DNA of 7,334 nucleotides, from assembly GCA_023423235.1 (NCBI GenBank), contig JAFAFY010000191.1, forward strand, positions 1-7,334, given 5' to 3'. The translations under genes and the position numbers were made by a program. The DNA comes from Pseudomonadota bacterium (lineage in GTDB: Bacteria; Pseudomonadota; Gammaproteobacteria; Xanthomonadales; Xanthomonadaceae). Positions 1 through 6,886 of this stretch are shown here, piece by piece. Numbering within the stretch: position 1 is the first letter of the stretch; every line of letters starts with the position of its first letter. The notes beneath the pieces are model-generated. The model saw only the letters and a program-made list of their open reading frames with translations, had not been told where the DNA came from and searched no databases.

Positions 1-353
1 GCGCAGTCGGCCAGCAGCGCGGCATCCAGGGCGAAGGCATCGCCGCAGATCAGCTCGAACGGGCCGCTGACAAAATGCGTGCCCGCGGCGCTGTCGTGCA
101 CTGCCGGCGTCAGGCCGCGTTCGGCGAAGAACTGGCGGATCGCCCGTTCCGACAGCTCCACGCCCAGCACCCGGTGGCCCTGTGCGGCCAGCCAGGCCAT
201 GTCCAGCGACTTGCCGCATAGCGGTACGAACACCAGGCTGCCGGGCGGCAGGTCCAGGGCCGGCCAGTGCTTGCAGAGCAACGGCAGCGGCCGGTCCAGG
301 TGGAAACCGATGCGGCCGCTGTCCCAGCGCGCGTGCCAGAAGCCGGCATCCAT
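1..353 (-). CDS. tpm: Thiopurine S-methyltransferase, N-terminal part (cut by window edge)
   Basis: Cytosolic S-adenosylmethionine-dependent methyltransferase. The family methylates thiopurines in vitro, and some bacterial members methylate selenium or tellurium compounds; the substrate here is unknown. The 117 visible codons begin MDAGFWHARWDSGRIGFH, the typical TPMT N-terminus (FWxxRWxxGxxGFH, residues 5-18). VFVPLCGKSLDMAWL follows at 41-55, the conserved PLCGKS-DM segment of the SAM site. RVLGVELSERAIRQFF at 61-76 is the Rossmann strand 2 with its acidic residue (E66), and FELICGDAF at 99-107 is the next SAM-contact region. Bacterial members are about 215-220 residues, so roughly the C-terminal half lies left of the window. 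The ATG at 353 is supported by a GGAAGGA ribosome binding site at 361-367, 7 bases upstream. It lies 81 bp downstream of parC on the same strand with no convincing terminator between, so cotranscription is possible. Confidence 0.9.
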   Translation of the reverse strand, partial: MDAGFWHARWDSGRIGFHLDRPLPLLCKHWPALDLPPGSLVFVPLCGKSLDMAWLAAQGHRVLGVELSERAIRQFFAERGLTPAVHDSAAGTHFVSGPFELICGDAFALDAALLADC

Positions 354-434
354 CAGCCGGTCCTTCCGGCGGTGATGCCACACCGTGCCCGGCGACGGCG
401 ATACCCGCCTGCGGTCAACCGGGCATGGGGCGGA

Positions 435-2678
435 TCACTCGACACCCAGGCTCTCCACCTTCTGCCAGCCACGCGGCAGCAGGCCGCCGCGGCTGGCGCG
501 CGCGCCCAGGTATGGCTCGAGTTCCCTGTATGACAGGGTCATGGTGCGTGCGCCGGAGCGGACCAGCAGCGAGGCGCCCGGGGCCACCACGGCAATTGCC
601 ACCACCTGCTCGGTGCCGCGCTTCGCCTTGGGGATCTCGATGATCTTGTTGCCCTTGCCCTTGTCGAGTTCCGGCAGCTCGGCGACCGGGAATACCAGCA
701 GGTGGCCGGCGCTGGTCACCACCACCAGCCGGTCGCCCGCCGCATCGCGCACCGGTGCGGGTTGCAGCACCGTGGCACCGGGCGAGAGCGTCAGCATCGC
801 CTTGCCGGCCTTCTGCCGGCCGGTCAGGTTCTCGAAACGGGTGACGAAGCCGTAGCCGTGCGAGGACGCCAGCACGAAGCGGCTGTCGTTGTCGCCGGCG
901 GCCAGGGCCTGGAACGCGGCACCGGGCGCGGGCGAGAAGCGGCCGGTCAGCGGCTCGCCATTGCCACGCGCGGAGGGCAGCGAATGCGCGATGGTCGAGT
1001 AGCTGCGGCCGCTCGAATCCAGGAACGCCACCTGCTGGGTGCTGCGCGCGCGCGCGAAGGCCAGCAGGCCATCGCCTTCGCGGTAGGACAGCGCGGCCGG
1101 ATCCATGTCGTGGCCCTTGGCGGCGCGGACCCAGCCCTTCTCGCTGACCACCACCGTCACCGGTTCGCTGGGCACCAGGTCGGTCTCGGCCAGCGCCTGC
1201 GCGCTGCCGCGCACCACCAGCGGCGAACGCCGGGCGTCGCCGTATTTTTTTGCATCCGCCAGCAGTTCGTCCTTGATCAGCTTGCGCAGCTTGGCCTTGC
1301 TGTCGAGGGTGGCGATCAGGCGGTCGCGCTCGGCCTCCAGCTCGGCCTGCTCGCCGCGGATCTTCATCTCCTCCAGCCGCGCCAGCTGGCGCAGGCGGGT
1401 CTCCAGGATGTAGTCGACCTGTTCGTCGCTGAGGTCGAAACGCGCCTGCAGCACCGCACGCGGCTCGTCCTCGCTGCGGATGATGCGGATCACCTCGTCG
1501 AGATTGAGGAACGCGACCAGCAGGCCGTCGAGCAGGTGCAGGCGACGCTCGACCTTCTCCAGCCGGTGGGTCAGGCGTCGGGTCACGGTGGTGGTGCGGA
1601 ACTGCAACCACTCGGTCAGCAGCACCTTCAGGTTCTTGACCTGCGGGCGGCCATCCAGGCCGATGACGTTGAGGTTGACCCGGTAGCTCTTCTCCAGGTC
1701 CGTGGTCGCGAACAGGTGGCCCATCAGCTGTTCGGCGTCGACCCGGTTCGAGCGCGGCACCAGTACCACCCGCACCGGGTTGGCATGGTCGGACTCATCG
1801 CGGATGTCCTCCAGCCACGGCAGCTTCTTGGCGCGCATCTGCGCGGCGATCTGCTCGATGACCTTGCTCGGGCTGACCTGGTAGGGCAGCGCGGTGACCA
1901 CGATATTGGTGTTCTCGCGCATGAACGTGGCGCGGGCGCGCACGCCGCCGTTGCCGGTCTCGTAGATCGACAGCAGGTCCTGCGCGGGGGTGATGATCTC
2001 GGCGCTGGTGGGGTAGTCGGGGCCGCGCACGTGCTCGCACAGCTCGCGCACGCTGGCATCGGGATCGTCGAGCAGGCGCACGCAGGCGCTGACCACCTCG
2101 CCCAGGTTGTGCGGCGGCACATCGGTGGCCATGCCCACGGCAATGCCGGTGGTGCCGTTGAGCAGCAGGTGCGGCAGGCGCGCCGGCAGCCACGAGGGTT
2201 CCTCCAGGGTGCCGTCGAAATTGTCGGTCCAGTCCACGGTGCCGTGGCCCAGCTCCGAGAGCAGCATCTCGGCGATTGGGGTCAGCTTGGACTCGGTGTA
2301 GCGCATCGCCGCGAACGATTTGGGGTCGTCGCTGGAACCGAAGTTGCCCTGGCCGTCGATCAGCGGATAGCGGTAGGAGAACGGCTGCGCCATCAGCACC
2401 AGCGCCTCGTAGCAGGCGCTGTCGCCGTGCGGGTGGTACTTGCCGATGACATCGCCGACGGTGCGCGCGGACTTCTTGGGCTTGGCCGTCGCGCCCAGGC
2501 CCAGCTCGCTCATCGCATAGATGATGCGGCGCTGCACCGGCTTGAGGCCGTCGCCGACGAAGGGCAAGGCGCGGTCGAGCACCACGTACATCGAGTAGTC
2601 GAGGTAGGCGCGCTCGGCGAACTCGCGCAGCGGCAGCTGCTCGAAGCCGTGGAAGGCGGGGAGGGCGGTTTCGGTCAT
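435..2678 (-). CDS. parC: DNA topoisomerase IV subunit A
   Basis: Breakage-reunion subunit of topoisomerase IV, which with ParE (not in this window) decatenates daughter chromosomes. The product is 747 residues, close to E. coli ParC (752). In order: N-terminal winged-helix/DNA-gate domain with ARTVGDVIGKYHPHGDSACY at 71-90; GQGNFGSSDDPKSFAAMRYT at 109-128, holding the catalytic R126-Y127 pair; GMATDVPPHNL; a long charged coiled-coil (LETRLRQLARLEEMKIRGEQ region) that forms the C-gate; then a beta-pinwheel C-terminal domain ending KVESLGVE. ParC rather than GyrA is indicated by the length, by SARTVGDVIGKYHPHGD, and by the absence of an obvious full GyrA box. Quinolone-resistance positions carry S87 and E91 (E. 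coli S80 and E84), so no classical resistance substitution is seen. An in-frame ATG at 2714 would add 12 residues (MIDRFRSRPASP). I prefer 2678 because MTE-x-x-x-PAFHGFEQ is the usual start in related ParC and because a candidate -10 overlaps the upstream ATG. Neither start has a good Shine-Dalgarno sequence. Confidence 0.96.
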   Translation of the reverse strand: MTETALPAFHGFEQLPLREFAERAYLDYSMYVVLDRALPFVGDGLKPVQRRIIYAMSELGLGATAKPKKSARTVGDVIGKYHPHGDSACYEALVLMAQPFSYRYPLIDGQGNFGSSDDPKSFAAMRYTESKLTPIAEMLLSELGHGTVDWTDNFDGTLEEPSWLPARLPHLLLNGTTGIAVGMATDVPPHNLGEVVSACVRLLDDPDASVRELCEHVRGPDYPTSAEIITPAQDLLSIYETGNGGVRARATFMRENTNIVVTALPYQVSPSKVIEQIAAQMRAKKLPWLEDIRDESDHANPVRVVLVPRSNRVDAEQLMGHLFATTDLEKSYRVNLNVIGLDGRPQVKNLKVLLTEWLQFRTTTVTRRLTHRLEKVERRLHLLDGLLVAFLNLDEVIRIIRSEDEPRAVLQARFDLSDEQVDYILETRLRQLARLEEMKIRGEQAELEAERDRLIATLDSKAKLRKLIKDELLADAKKYGDARRSPLVVRGSAQALAETDLVPSEPVTVVVSEKGWVRAAKGHDMDPAALSYREGDGLLAFARARSTQQVAFLDSSGRSYSTIAHSLPSARGNGEPLTGRFSPAPGAAFQALAAGDNDSRFVLASSHGYGFVTRFENLTGRQKAGKAMLTLSPGATVLQPAPVRDAAGDRLVVVTSAGHLLVFPVAELPELDKGKGNKIIEIPKAKRGTEQVVAIAVVAPGASLLVRSGARTMTLSYRELEPYLGARASRGGLLPRGWQKVESLGVE

Positions 2679-2712
2679 CGGGGAGGCGGGGCGGGATCGG
2701 AATCGGTCGATC

Positions 2713-2718
2713 ATTTTA
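2713..2718 (-). promoter_or_regulatory. Candidate -10 element for parC
   Basis: Read on the minus strand the hexamer is TAAAAT, five of six matches to TATAAT, in an otherwise G+C-rich divergent region. A start about 7 bases downstream (near 2706) would leave a leader of about 28 bases before the parC ATG at 2678. No recognisable -35 hexamer sits 16-18 bases upstream. This is a weak, pattern-only call. Confidence 0.3.
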
Positions 2719-2838
2719 CGGCTTGCCGCCATTGCCGGTGCTGGCGGCCTGTGACGCGCTTCCGCCCGGGTCGCGTCATGACCGGAGATGCGACCATCGG
2801 GCGCAGCGCCGGGCCGCGGAACGGGCCGGCGGGCGGGG

Positions 2839-2844
2839 TATGAT
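2839..2844 (+). promoter_or_regulatory. Candidate -10 element for the FNR-like gene
   Basis: TATGAT matches the sigma-70 -10 consensus at five of six positions. It ends 9 bases before the ATG at 2854, so transcription would begin about 2-4 bases before the start codon and give an essentially leaderless mRNA. In agreement, no Shine-Dalgarno sequence is placed correctly upstream of that ATG. No good -35 hexamer is visible at 16-18 bases spacing, so an activator or an extended contact would be needed. Confidence 0.4.
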
Positions 2845-2853
2845 GCCGGCGTC

Positions 2854-3633
2854 ATGGATACGAAACCGCGCCAGCGTCCGTCGATCCCGCAGCCGGCAGG
2901 TGGCCAGGGCCCGCGCGCGACGATGGGCGGGGGCACGCGACGCAGCCCGCATCCCGGTTGCAAGGATTGCCAGACCCGCGACCTTGCGATCTGCGCCGCG
3001 TTGCCGTTCGAGTACACGCGCGACCTGGAGGACGTGGCCGGCGAGATCCGGGTCCCGGCCGGGGCCACGCTGGTACACGAGGGCGCGCCGCGCCGCGAGG
3101 TCTACACCCTGACCCACGGCATGCTGCGCCGGGTGCGCCTGCTGCCCGATGGCCGCCGCCTGGTCGCCAGCTTCCTGATGCCGGGCGATTTCATCAGTTT
3201 CAGCGGCGCGCCGCAGTACCGGCACACGATCGAGGCGATCACCGACAGCCAGCTGTGCGTGTTCTCGATGCAGGACATGCGCCGGCTGTGCACCCGCCAC
3301 CCGGAACTGGAGTCGGGCATGCTGGCGCAGGCCTGCACCGAGCTCGACGCCACCCGCGCCAGCCTGATGCTGCTGGCGCGGCTGGGCCCGGCCGAGCGCC
3401 TGGCCGGCTTCCTGGTCGACATGGCCGAGCGCCAACAGCGCCGCGGCGGCAGCGTGGCCCACGTCGACCTGCCGATGACCCGGGCCGACATCGCCGACCA
3501 TCTGGGCCTGACCATCGAGACCGTCAGCCGCAGCTTCACCAAGCTGCGCGCCGCCCAGGCGATCGCCTTCGAGGATCCGCGCCGGATCGACCTGGTCGAC
3601 CTGGCCGCATTGCGGGCCGCCGCCGGGCTGTAG
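2854..3633 (+). CDS. fnr: FNR-family oxygen-sensing transcriptional regulator (CRP/FNR superfamily)
   Basis: Cytosolic dimeric DNA-binding regulator of 259 residues, probably activating anaerobic or microaerobic genes. The N-terminus has CKDCQTRDLAIC (C36, C39, C47). With C135 in DSQLCVFSMQDM, at the place of E. coli FNR C122, this gives the four ligands expected for an oxygen-labile [4Fe-4S] cluster. A cyclic-nucleotide-like beta-roll spans about 50-140 (VPAGATLVHEGAP, LMPGDFISF), then a long dimer helix at about 150-175. The helix-turn-helix at 209-231 contains LGLTIETVSRSF, with E222, S225 and R226 matching the E-x-x-S-R that reads TTGAT half-sites. The spacing C-x2-C-x7-C resembles FnrL/FnrN/FixK-type proteins more than E. 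coli FNR (C-x2-C-x5-C). A perfect FNR box lies about 100 bp downstream, in front of cydA. The start at 2854 lacks a ribosome binding site and may be leaderless; an in-frame ATG at 2923 would keep all cysteines and remains possible. The exact subfamily name (fnr, anr, fixK) is not certain. Confidence 0.9.
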   Translation: MDTKPRQRPSIPQPAGGQGPRATMGGGTRRSPHPGCKDCQTRDLAICAALPFEYTRDLEDVAGEIRVPAGATLVHEGAPRREVYTLTHGMLRRVRLLPDGRRLVASFLMPGDFISFSGAPQYRHTIEAITDSQLCVFSMQDMRRLCTRHPELESGMLAQACTELDATRASLMLLARLGPAERLAGFLVDMAERQQRRGGSVAHVDLPMTRADIADHLGLTIETVSRSFTKLRAAQAIAFEDPRRIDLVDLAALRAAAGL

Positions 3634-3676
3634 CGACCGGCCGCGCCGCGCCCCGGGCGAGTGGCTGCAGCGGCTG

Positions 3677-3701
3677 CCGGCGCCCCCGGTCGTGGCGCCG
3701 G
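3677..3701 (+). terminator. GC-rich hairpin after the FNR-like gene, possible weak terminator
   Basis: Perfect 8-bp arms CCGGCGCC (3677-3684) and GGCGCCGG (3694-3701) flank a 9-base loop, 43 bases after the stop codon of the regulator. Only three consecutive T residues follow (3708-3710), 6 bases past the stem, so it is not a canonical intrinsic terminator. It may attenuate read-through into cydA or do nothing. Confidence 0.3.
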
Positions 3702-3732
3702 ACCGACTTTGTCGCATGGCACCCGCGCAGTA

Positions 3733-3754
3733 CGCATTGATTGTGATCAATGCG
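3733..3754 (+). promoter_or_regulatory. FNR box upstream of cydA
   Basis: The core TTGAT (3737-3741), TGTG, ATCAA (3746-3750) matches the FNR/ANR consensus TTGAT-N4-ATCAA at all ten defined positions. The dyad extends to 9-bp arms, CGCATTGAT and ATCAATGCG, in a region otherwise very rich in G+C. Its centre (3743.5) lies 67 bases before the cydA ATG. In a class II FNR promoter the box is centred near -41.5, which would put the start of transcription near 3785. It is the obvious target for the FNR-like protein encoded just upstream. Activation at low oxygen is inferred from position; repression in strict anoxia, known for some cyd promoters, cannot be excluded. Confidence 0.9.
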
Positions 3755-3772
3755 GCCCGGGCGCTGCAGGTC

Positions 3773-3778
3773 GACCAT
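3773..3778 (+). promoter_or_regulatory. Candidate -10 of the FNR-dependent cydA promoter
   Basis: GACCAT keeps the A at position 2 and the T at position 6 of the -10 consensus. It sits where a class II FNR promoter would have it, given the box centre at 3743.5 and a start near 3785. The match is poor (three of six), as is usual for activator-dependent promoters, so the call rests mainly on spacing. Confidence 0.3.
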
Positions 3779-3810
3779 TCACACATGACCCCAGCCTGGC
3801 CGAACCGCCC

Positions 3811-5421
3811 ATGATCGACATGACCGTCGTCGAACTGTCCCGCCTGCAGTTCGCATTGACCGCGATGTACCACTTCCTCTTCGTCCCGCTGACGCTGGGG
3901 CTCTCCTTCCTGATGGCGATCATGGAGAGCGTCTACGTGATGACCGGGCGCGATGTCTGGCGCCGCATGACCCTGTTCTGGGGCGTGCTGTTCGGCATCA
4001 ACTTCGCGATGGGCGTTGCCACGGGCATCGTCATGGAATTCCAGTTCGGCATGAACTGGGCCTACTACAGCCATTACGTCGGCGACATCTTCGGCGCACC
4101 GCTGGCGATCGAGGGCCTGATGGCGTTCTTCCTCGAGGCGACCTTCATCGGCCTGTTCTTCTTCGGCTGGAAGCGCCTGTCGAAGGTCCAGCACCTGGCG
4201 GTCACCTGGCTGGTGGCGCTGGGCGCCAACTTCTCGGCGCTGTGGATCCTGGTCGCCAACGGCTGGATGCAGAACCCGGTGGGCGCGGTGTTCAATCCCG
4301 ACACCATGCGCATGGAGGTGGTCGACTTCATCGCGGTGATCTTCAACCCCGTCGCCCAGGCCAAGTTCGTGCACACCGTCAGCGCGGGCTACGTGACCGG
4401 CGCGATCTTCGTGATGTCGGTCAGCGCCTTCTACCTGCTGCGCGGCAAGCACCAGGACATCGCCCGCCGCTCGATCGCGGTCGCCGCCAGCTTCGGCCTG
4501 GCCTCGGCGCTGAGCGTGGTGGTGCTGGGCGACGAGAGCGGTTACGCCGCCACCGAGCACCAGAAGATGAAGCTCGCCGCCATCGAAGGCATGTGGCACA
4601 CCGAGCAGGCGCCGGCGCACTTCACCGTGTTCGGCATCCCCAACCAGGCCGCGCAGGAGAACCGCTTCGAGGTCAAGATTCCCTGGCTGATGGGCGTGAT
4701 CGCCACGCGTTCGCTCAACACCGAGATCCCCGGCATCCTCGACCTGGTCGAACGCGCCGAGCACCGCGTCCGCGGCGGCCAGATGGCCTACGCCGCGCTG
4801 GAGCTGCTGCGCCAGGACCGCAACAACGTCGAGGCCCGTGACGTGTTCGAGCGCCACTGGCAGGACCTGGGCCATGGCCTGCTGCTCAAGCGCTACCGCG
4901 ACGACATCACCGAGGCCACCGAGCAGGAGATCTCGATGGCCGCGCTCGACACCGTGCCGCGCGTCGCGCCGCTGTTCTGGACCTTCCGCGTCATGGCCGG
5001 CATCGGCTTCTACCTGATCGCGTTCTTCATCGTCGCGTTCTGGCTGGTGACCACCGGCAAGCTGGAGCAGAAGCGCTGGTTCCTGGTCGCGGCGCTGTGG
5101 AGCCTCCCGCTGCCGTGGATCGCGATCGAGTGTGGCTGGTTCGTCGCCGAGTACGGCCGCCAGCCGTGGGCGGTGGAAGGCGTGCTGCCGACCTTCTACG
5201 CGGCCTCGGGCCTGGCGCTGAAGGACATCATCATCTCGCTGTCGGGTTTCGTGATCATCTACACGGGCCTTGCGATCGTCGCCGCCAAGCTGATGCTCAA
5301 CGGCATCCGCAAGGGGCCCGACGTGCTGGCCCCGCCGGAACACGACGAGACCCCCGCCGCGATCGACGATGCCGCGCCCGACATCGACGCACTCGACCCC
5401 GTTCCCGCACCCCGCGGCTGA
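3811..5421 (+). CDS. cydA: Cytochrome bd quinol oxidase subunit I
   Basis: Haem-bearing inner-membrane subunit of the bd oxidase, which oxidises quinol and reduces O2 to water with high affinity. The product is 536 residues (E. coli 522) with about nine membrane helices. Visible signature residues (E. coli equivalents in brackets): H21 (H19) in TAMYHFLFVPLTLG; E101 and E109 (E99, E107) in APLAIEGLMAFFLEA; H188 (H186) in KFVHTVSAGYVTG; K254 and E259 (K252, E257) of the quinol loop in KMKLAAIE; R393 and M395 (R391, M393) in FRVM; and EYGRQPW at 447-453. The region from about 255 to 385 includes the C-terminal quinol-loop insertion found in E. coli CydA, so this is the long-Q-loop (L) type. The tail from 500 on is acidic and rich in Pro/Ala, unlike E. 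coli. ATG 3811 gives the family start MID-x-x-VVELSRLQFA; no ribosome binding site is seen. An upstream in-frame extension would translate the FNR box and is rejected. First gene of cydABX. Confidence 0.97.
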   Translation: MIDMTVVELSRLQFALTAMYHFLFVPLTLGLSFLMAIMESVYVMTGRDVWRRMTLFWGVLFGINFAMGVATGIVMEFQFGMNWAYYSHYVGDIFGAPLAIEGLMAFFLEATFIGLFFFGWKRLSKVQHLAVTWLVALGANFSALWILVANGWMQNPVGAVFNPDTMRMEVVDFIAVIFNPVAQAKFVHTVSAGYVTGAIFVMSVSAFYLLRGKHQDIARRSIAVAASFGLASALSVVVLGDESGYAATEHQKMKLAAIEGMWHTEQAPAHFTVFGIPNQAAQENRFEVKIPWLMGVIATRSLNTEIPGILDLVERAEHRVRGGQMAYAALELLRQDRNNVEARDVFERHWQDLGHGLLLKRYRDDITEATEQEISMAALDTVPRVAPLFWTFRVMAGIGFYLIAFFIVAFWLVTTGKLEQKRWFLVAALWSLPLPWIAIECGWFVAEYGRQPWAVEGVLPTFYAASGLALKDIIISLSGFVIIYTGLAIVAAKLMLNGIRKGPDVLAPPEHDETPAAIDDAAPDIDALDPVPAPRG

Positions 5422-5453
5422 TGCCCCGGCCCGACACGATCTGAGGATTTCCC

Positions 5454-6602
5454 ATGGATTTCATTCCCCTCGACTACGCCACGCTGCGCCTGATCTGGTG
5501 GCTGCTGCTGGGCGTGCTGCTGATCGGCTTCGCGGTCATGGACGGCTTCGACCTCGGCGTCGGTACCCTGCTGCCGTTCGTCGCCAAGACCGATGTCGAA
5601 CGCCGCATCGTCGTCAACACCATCGGCCCGGTGTGGGAGGGCAACCAGGTCTGGTTGATCCTCGGCGGCGGCGCGATCTTCGCGGCCTTCCCGCCGCTGT
5701 ATGCGGTGAGCTTCTCCGGCTTCTACCTGGCGATGTTCGTGATCCTGTTCGCGCTGATCCTGCGGCCGGTCGGTTTCAAGTTCCGCGGCAAGGTGGAGAA
5801 CACCCGCTGGAAGGAAACCTGGGACTGGGCGCTGTTCATCGGCGGCGCGGTGCCGGCGCTGATCTTCGGCGTGGCGGTGGGCAACGTGCTGCTGGGCGTG
5901 CCGTTCCATTTCACCCCGGAGCTGCGCCCGGTCTACACCGGCGGCTTCTTCGGCCTGCTCACCCCGTTCGCACTGCTGGCGGGCTTGGTCAGCGTGAGCC
6001 TGCTGGTGGCGCACGGCGCGGCGATGCTGGTGATCAAGACCACCGGTGCTGTCGCCGAGCGTTCGGCGCGCTACGGCAGCATCGCCGCGGTGCTGGGCGC
6101 GGTGCTGTTCGCCGCCGCGGGCGTATGGGTCGCCACCGGCATCCACGGCTTCCACGTGGATTCGGTGATCGACGGCGCGTTCGCCTCCAACCCGCTGCAC
6201 AAGTCGGTCAGCTCGGCGCCGGGCCTGTGGATGGCCAACTACCGCGAGATGCCGTGGACCATCGCCGCCCCGGTGCTCGGCATCGCCGGTGCGCTGGCCT
6301 CGGCGGTGCTGCTGCGCATGCGTCGCGGCGGGCTGGCGTTCATCGCCTCGGGCGCCTCGCTGGCCGGCGTGATCCTGACGGTTGGCTTTGCGATCTTCCC
6401 GTTCCTGCTGCCGTCCTCCAGCGTGCCGGATGCCGGCCTGACGCTGTGGGATGCCTCCAGCAGCCACCTGACGCTGTGGATCATGCTGCTGGCCACCATC
6501 GTGTTCCTGCCGATCGTCCTGGCCTACACCACTTGGGTGTTCCGGGTGCTGCGCGGCAAGGTCACCGAGGCCAGCGTCGGCGATACACCGAACGCCTACT
6601 GA
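5454..6602 (+). CDS. cydB: Cytochrome bd quinol oxidase subunit II
   Basis: Second large membrane subunit of the bd oxidase, 382 residues (E. coli 379), with eight or nine predicted membrane helices and no haem. Family motifs: LRLIWWLLLGVLLIGFAVMD at 11-30 followed by GFDLGVG, WEGNQVWLILGGG at 61-73, FSGFYLAMF, LRPVGFKFRGKVENTRWKE, LLTPFALLAG, ASNPLHKSV, FAIFPFLLPSSS, LTLWDASSSHLTL. E62 stands where E. coli CydB has D58 of the proposed proton channel, a conservative change. The ATG at 5454 has a GAGGA ribosome binding site at 5443-5447, six bases upstream, and lies 32 bp after cydA, so the two are surely one transcript. The last residues, NAY, end near a GC-rich hairpin that separates cydB from cydX. 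Confidence 0.97.
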   Translation: MDFIPLDYATLRLIWWLLLGVLLIGFAVMDGFDLGVGTLLPFVAKTDVERRIVVNTIGPVWEGNQVWLILGGGAIFAAFPPLYAVSFSGFYLAMFVILFALILRPVGFKFRGKVENTRWKETWDWALFIGGAVPALIFGVAVGNVLLGVPFHFTPELRPVYTGGFFGLLTPFALLAGLVSVSLLVAHGAAMLVIKTTGAVAERSARYGSIAAVLGAVLFAAAGVWVATGIHGFHVDSVIDGAFASNPLHKSVSSAPGLWMANYREMPWTIAAPVLGIAGALASAVLLRMRRGGLAFIASGASLAGVILTVGFAIFPFLLPSSSVPDAGLTLWDASSSHLTLWIMLLATIVFLPIVLAYTTWVFRVLRGKVTEASVGDTPNAY

Positions 6603-6606
6603 GCCG

Positions 6607-6639
6607 TTCCGGCCGGCGCGCGCTGGCGCCCGGCCGGAA
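6607..6639 (+). other. GC-rich hairpin between cydB and cydX
   Basis: Ten-base arms TTCCGGCCGG (6607-6616) and CCGGCCGGAA (6630-6639) pair perfectly. Inside them GCGC (6618-6621) and GCGC (6626-6629) can add four pairs around a GCTG loop, with one bulged base. It begins 5 bases after the cydB stop. No T tract follows, so it is not an intrinsic terminator. It could set the relative amounts of cydAB and cydX message by stopping 3' exonucleases; that role is inferred. Confidence 0.6.
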
Positions 6640-6689
6640 TGACGTTTCCTTTGATCGCGGGGCCGAGGCGTCCCGCAAGGAGAAAGACA

Positions 6690-6809
6690 ATGTGGTATTT
6701 CGCCTGGATTCTCGGCGTCGGACTCGCCGCCACCTTCGCCATCCTCAACGGCATGTGGTTCGAAGTGCGCGAACAGCGCCGCGAGGACGCCTCGCGCAAG
6801 CCGGACTGA
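6690..6809 (+). CDS. cydX: Cytochrome bd small subunit CydX
   Basis: A 39-residue single-span membrane protein that in E. coli sits against CydA and stabilises the haems. It begins MWYFAWILGVGLAATFAILN, of which MWYFAWILG is identical to the start of E. coli CydX (37 residues). A hydrophobic helix spans about residues 4-23, followed by FEVREQRRED, where E25 is at the position of the conserved Glu after the helix in E. coli CydX, and a polar tail ending KPD. The start is firm: AAGGAG at 6677-6682 precedes the ATG by 7 bases. It lies 87 bp after cydB on the same strand and before a strong terminator, so it is the last gene of cydABX. It is easily missed because of its length. Confidence 0.95.
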   Translation: MWYFAWILGVGLAATFAILNGMWFEVREQRREDASRKPD

Positions 6810-6851
6810 GCACGGTCGCCGGCCGAAGAAACAAAGCTCGGGGAAGGAGCG

Positions 6852-6884
6852 GGACCCGCGTAGCGATACGCGGGTCCTTTTTTT
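6852..6884 (+). terminator. Intrinsic terminator of the cydABX operon
   Basis: An 11-bp perfect stem, GGACCCGCGTA (6852-6862) with TACGCGGGTCC (6867-6877), is closed by a GCGA tetraloop of the stable GNRA type and followed at once by seven T residues (6878-6884). It begins 42 bases after the cydX stop codon. This is a textbook strong rightward terminator. The T tract directly abuts the first palindrome of the repeat array. Confidence 0.95.
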
Positions 6885-6886
6885 GT

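Noticed and set aside
386..425. Terminator between parC and tpm
   Set aside because: TGCCCGG and CCGGGCA can pair, but the loop is 26 bases and no T tract follows on either strand.
2616..2678. Fluoroquinolone-resistance mutation in parC
   Set aside because: The resistance positions, coded near 2406-2420, are S87 and E91, the susceptible-type residues; nothing unusual is seen in the 5' part of the gene.
702..2843. 713-codon open frame on the plus strand opposite parC
   Set aside because: Shadow of parC in high-GC DNA: the product is rich in H, Q, R, A and G, has no family features, and lies antisense to a clearly conserved gene.
3661..3810. N-terminal extension of cydA from a GTG at 3661
   Set aside because: It would translate through the FNR box and candidate promoter; CydA homologues start at the ATG at 3811.
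2776..5343. 855-codon open frame on the minus strand across the FNR-like gene and cydA
   Set aside because: Antisense shadow; low-complexity HRQDAG-rich translation without motifs, opposite two well-recognised genes.
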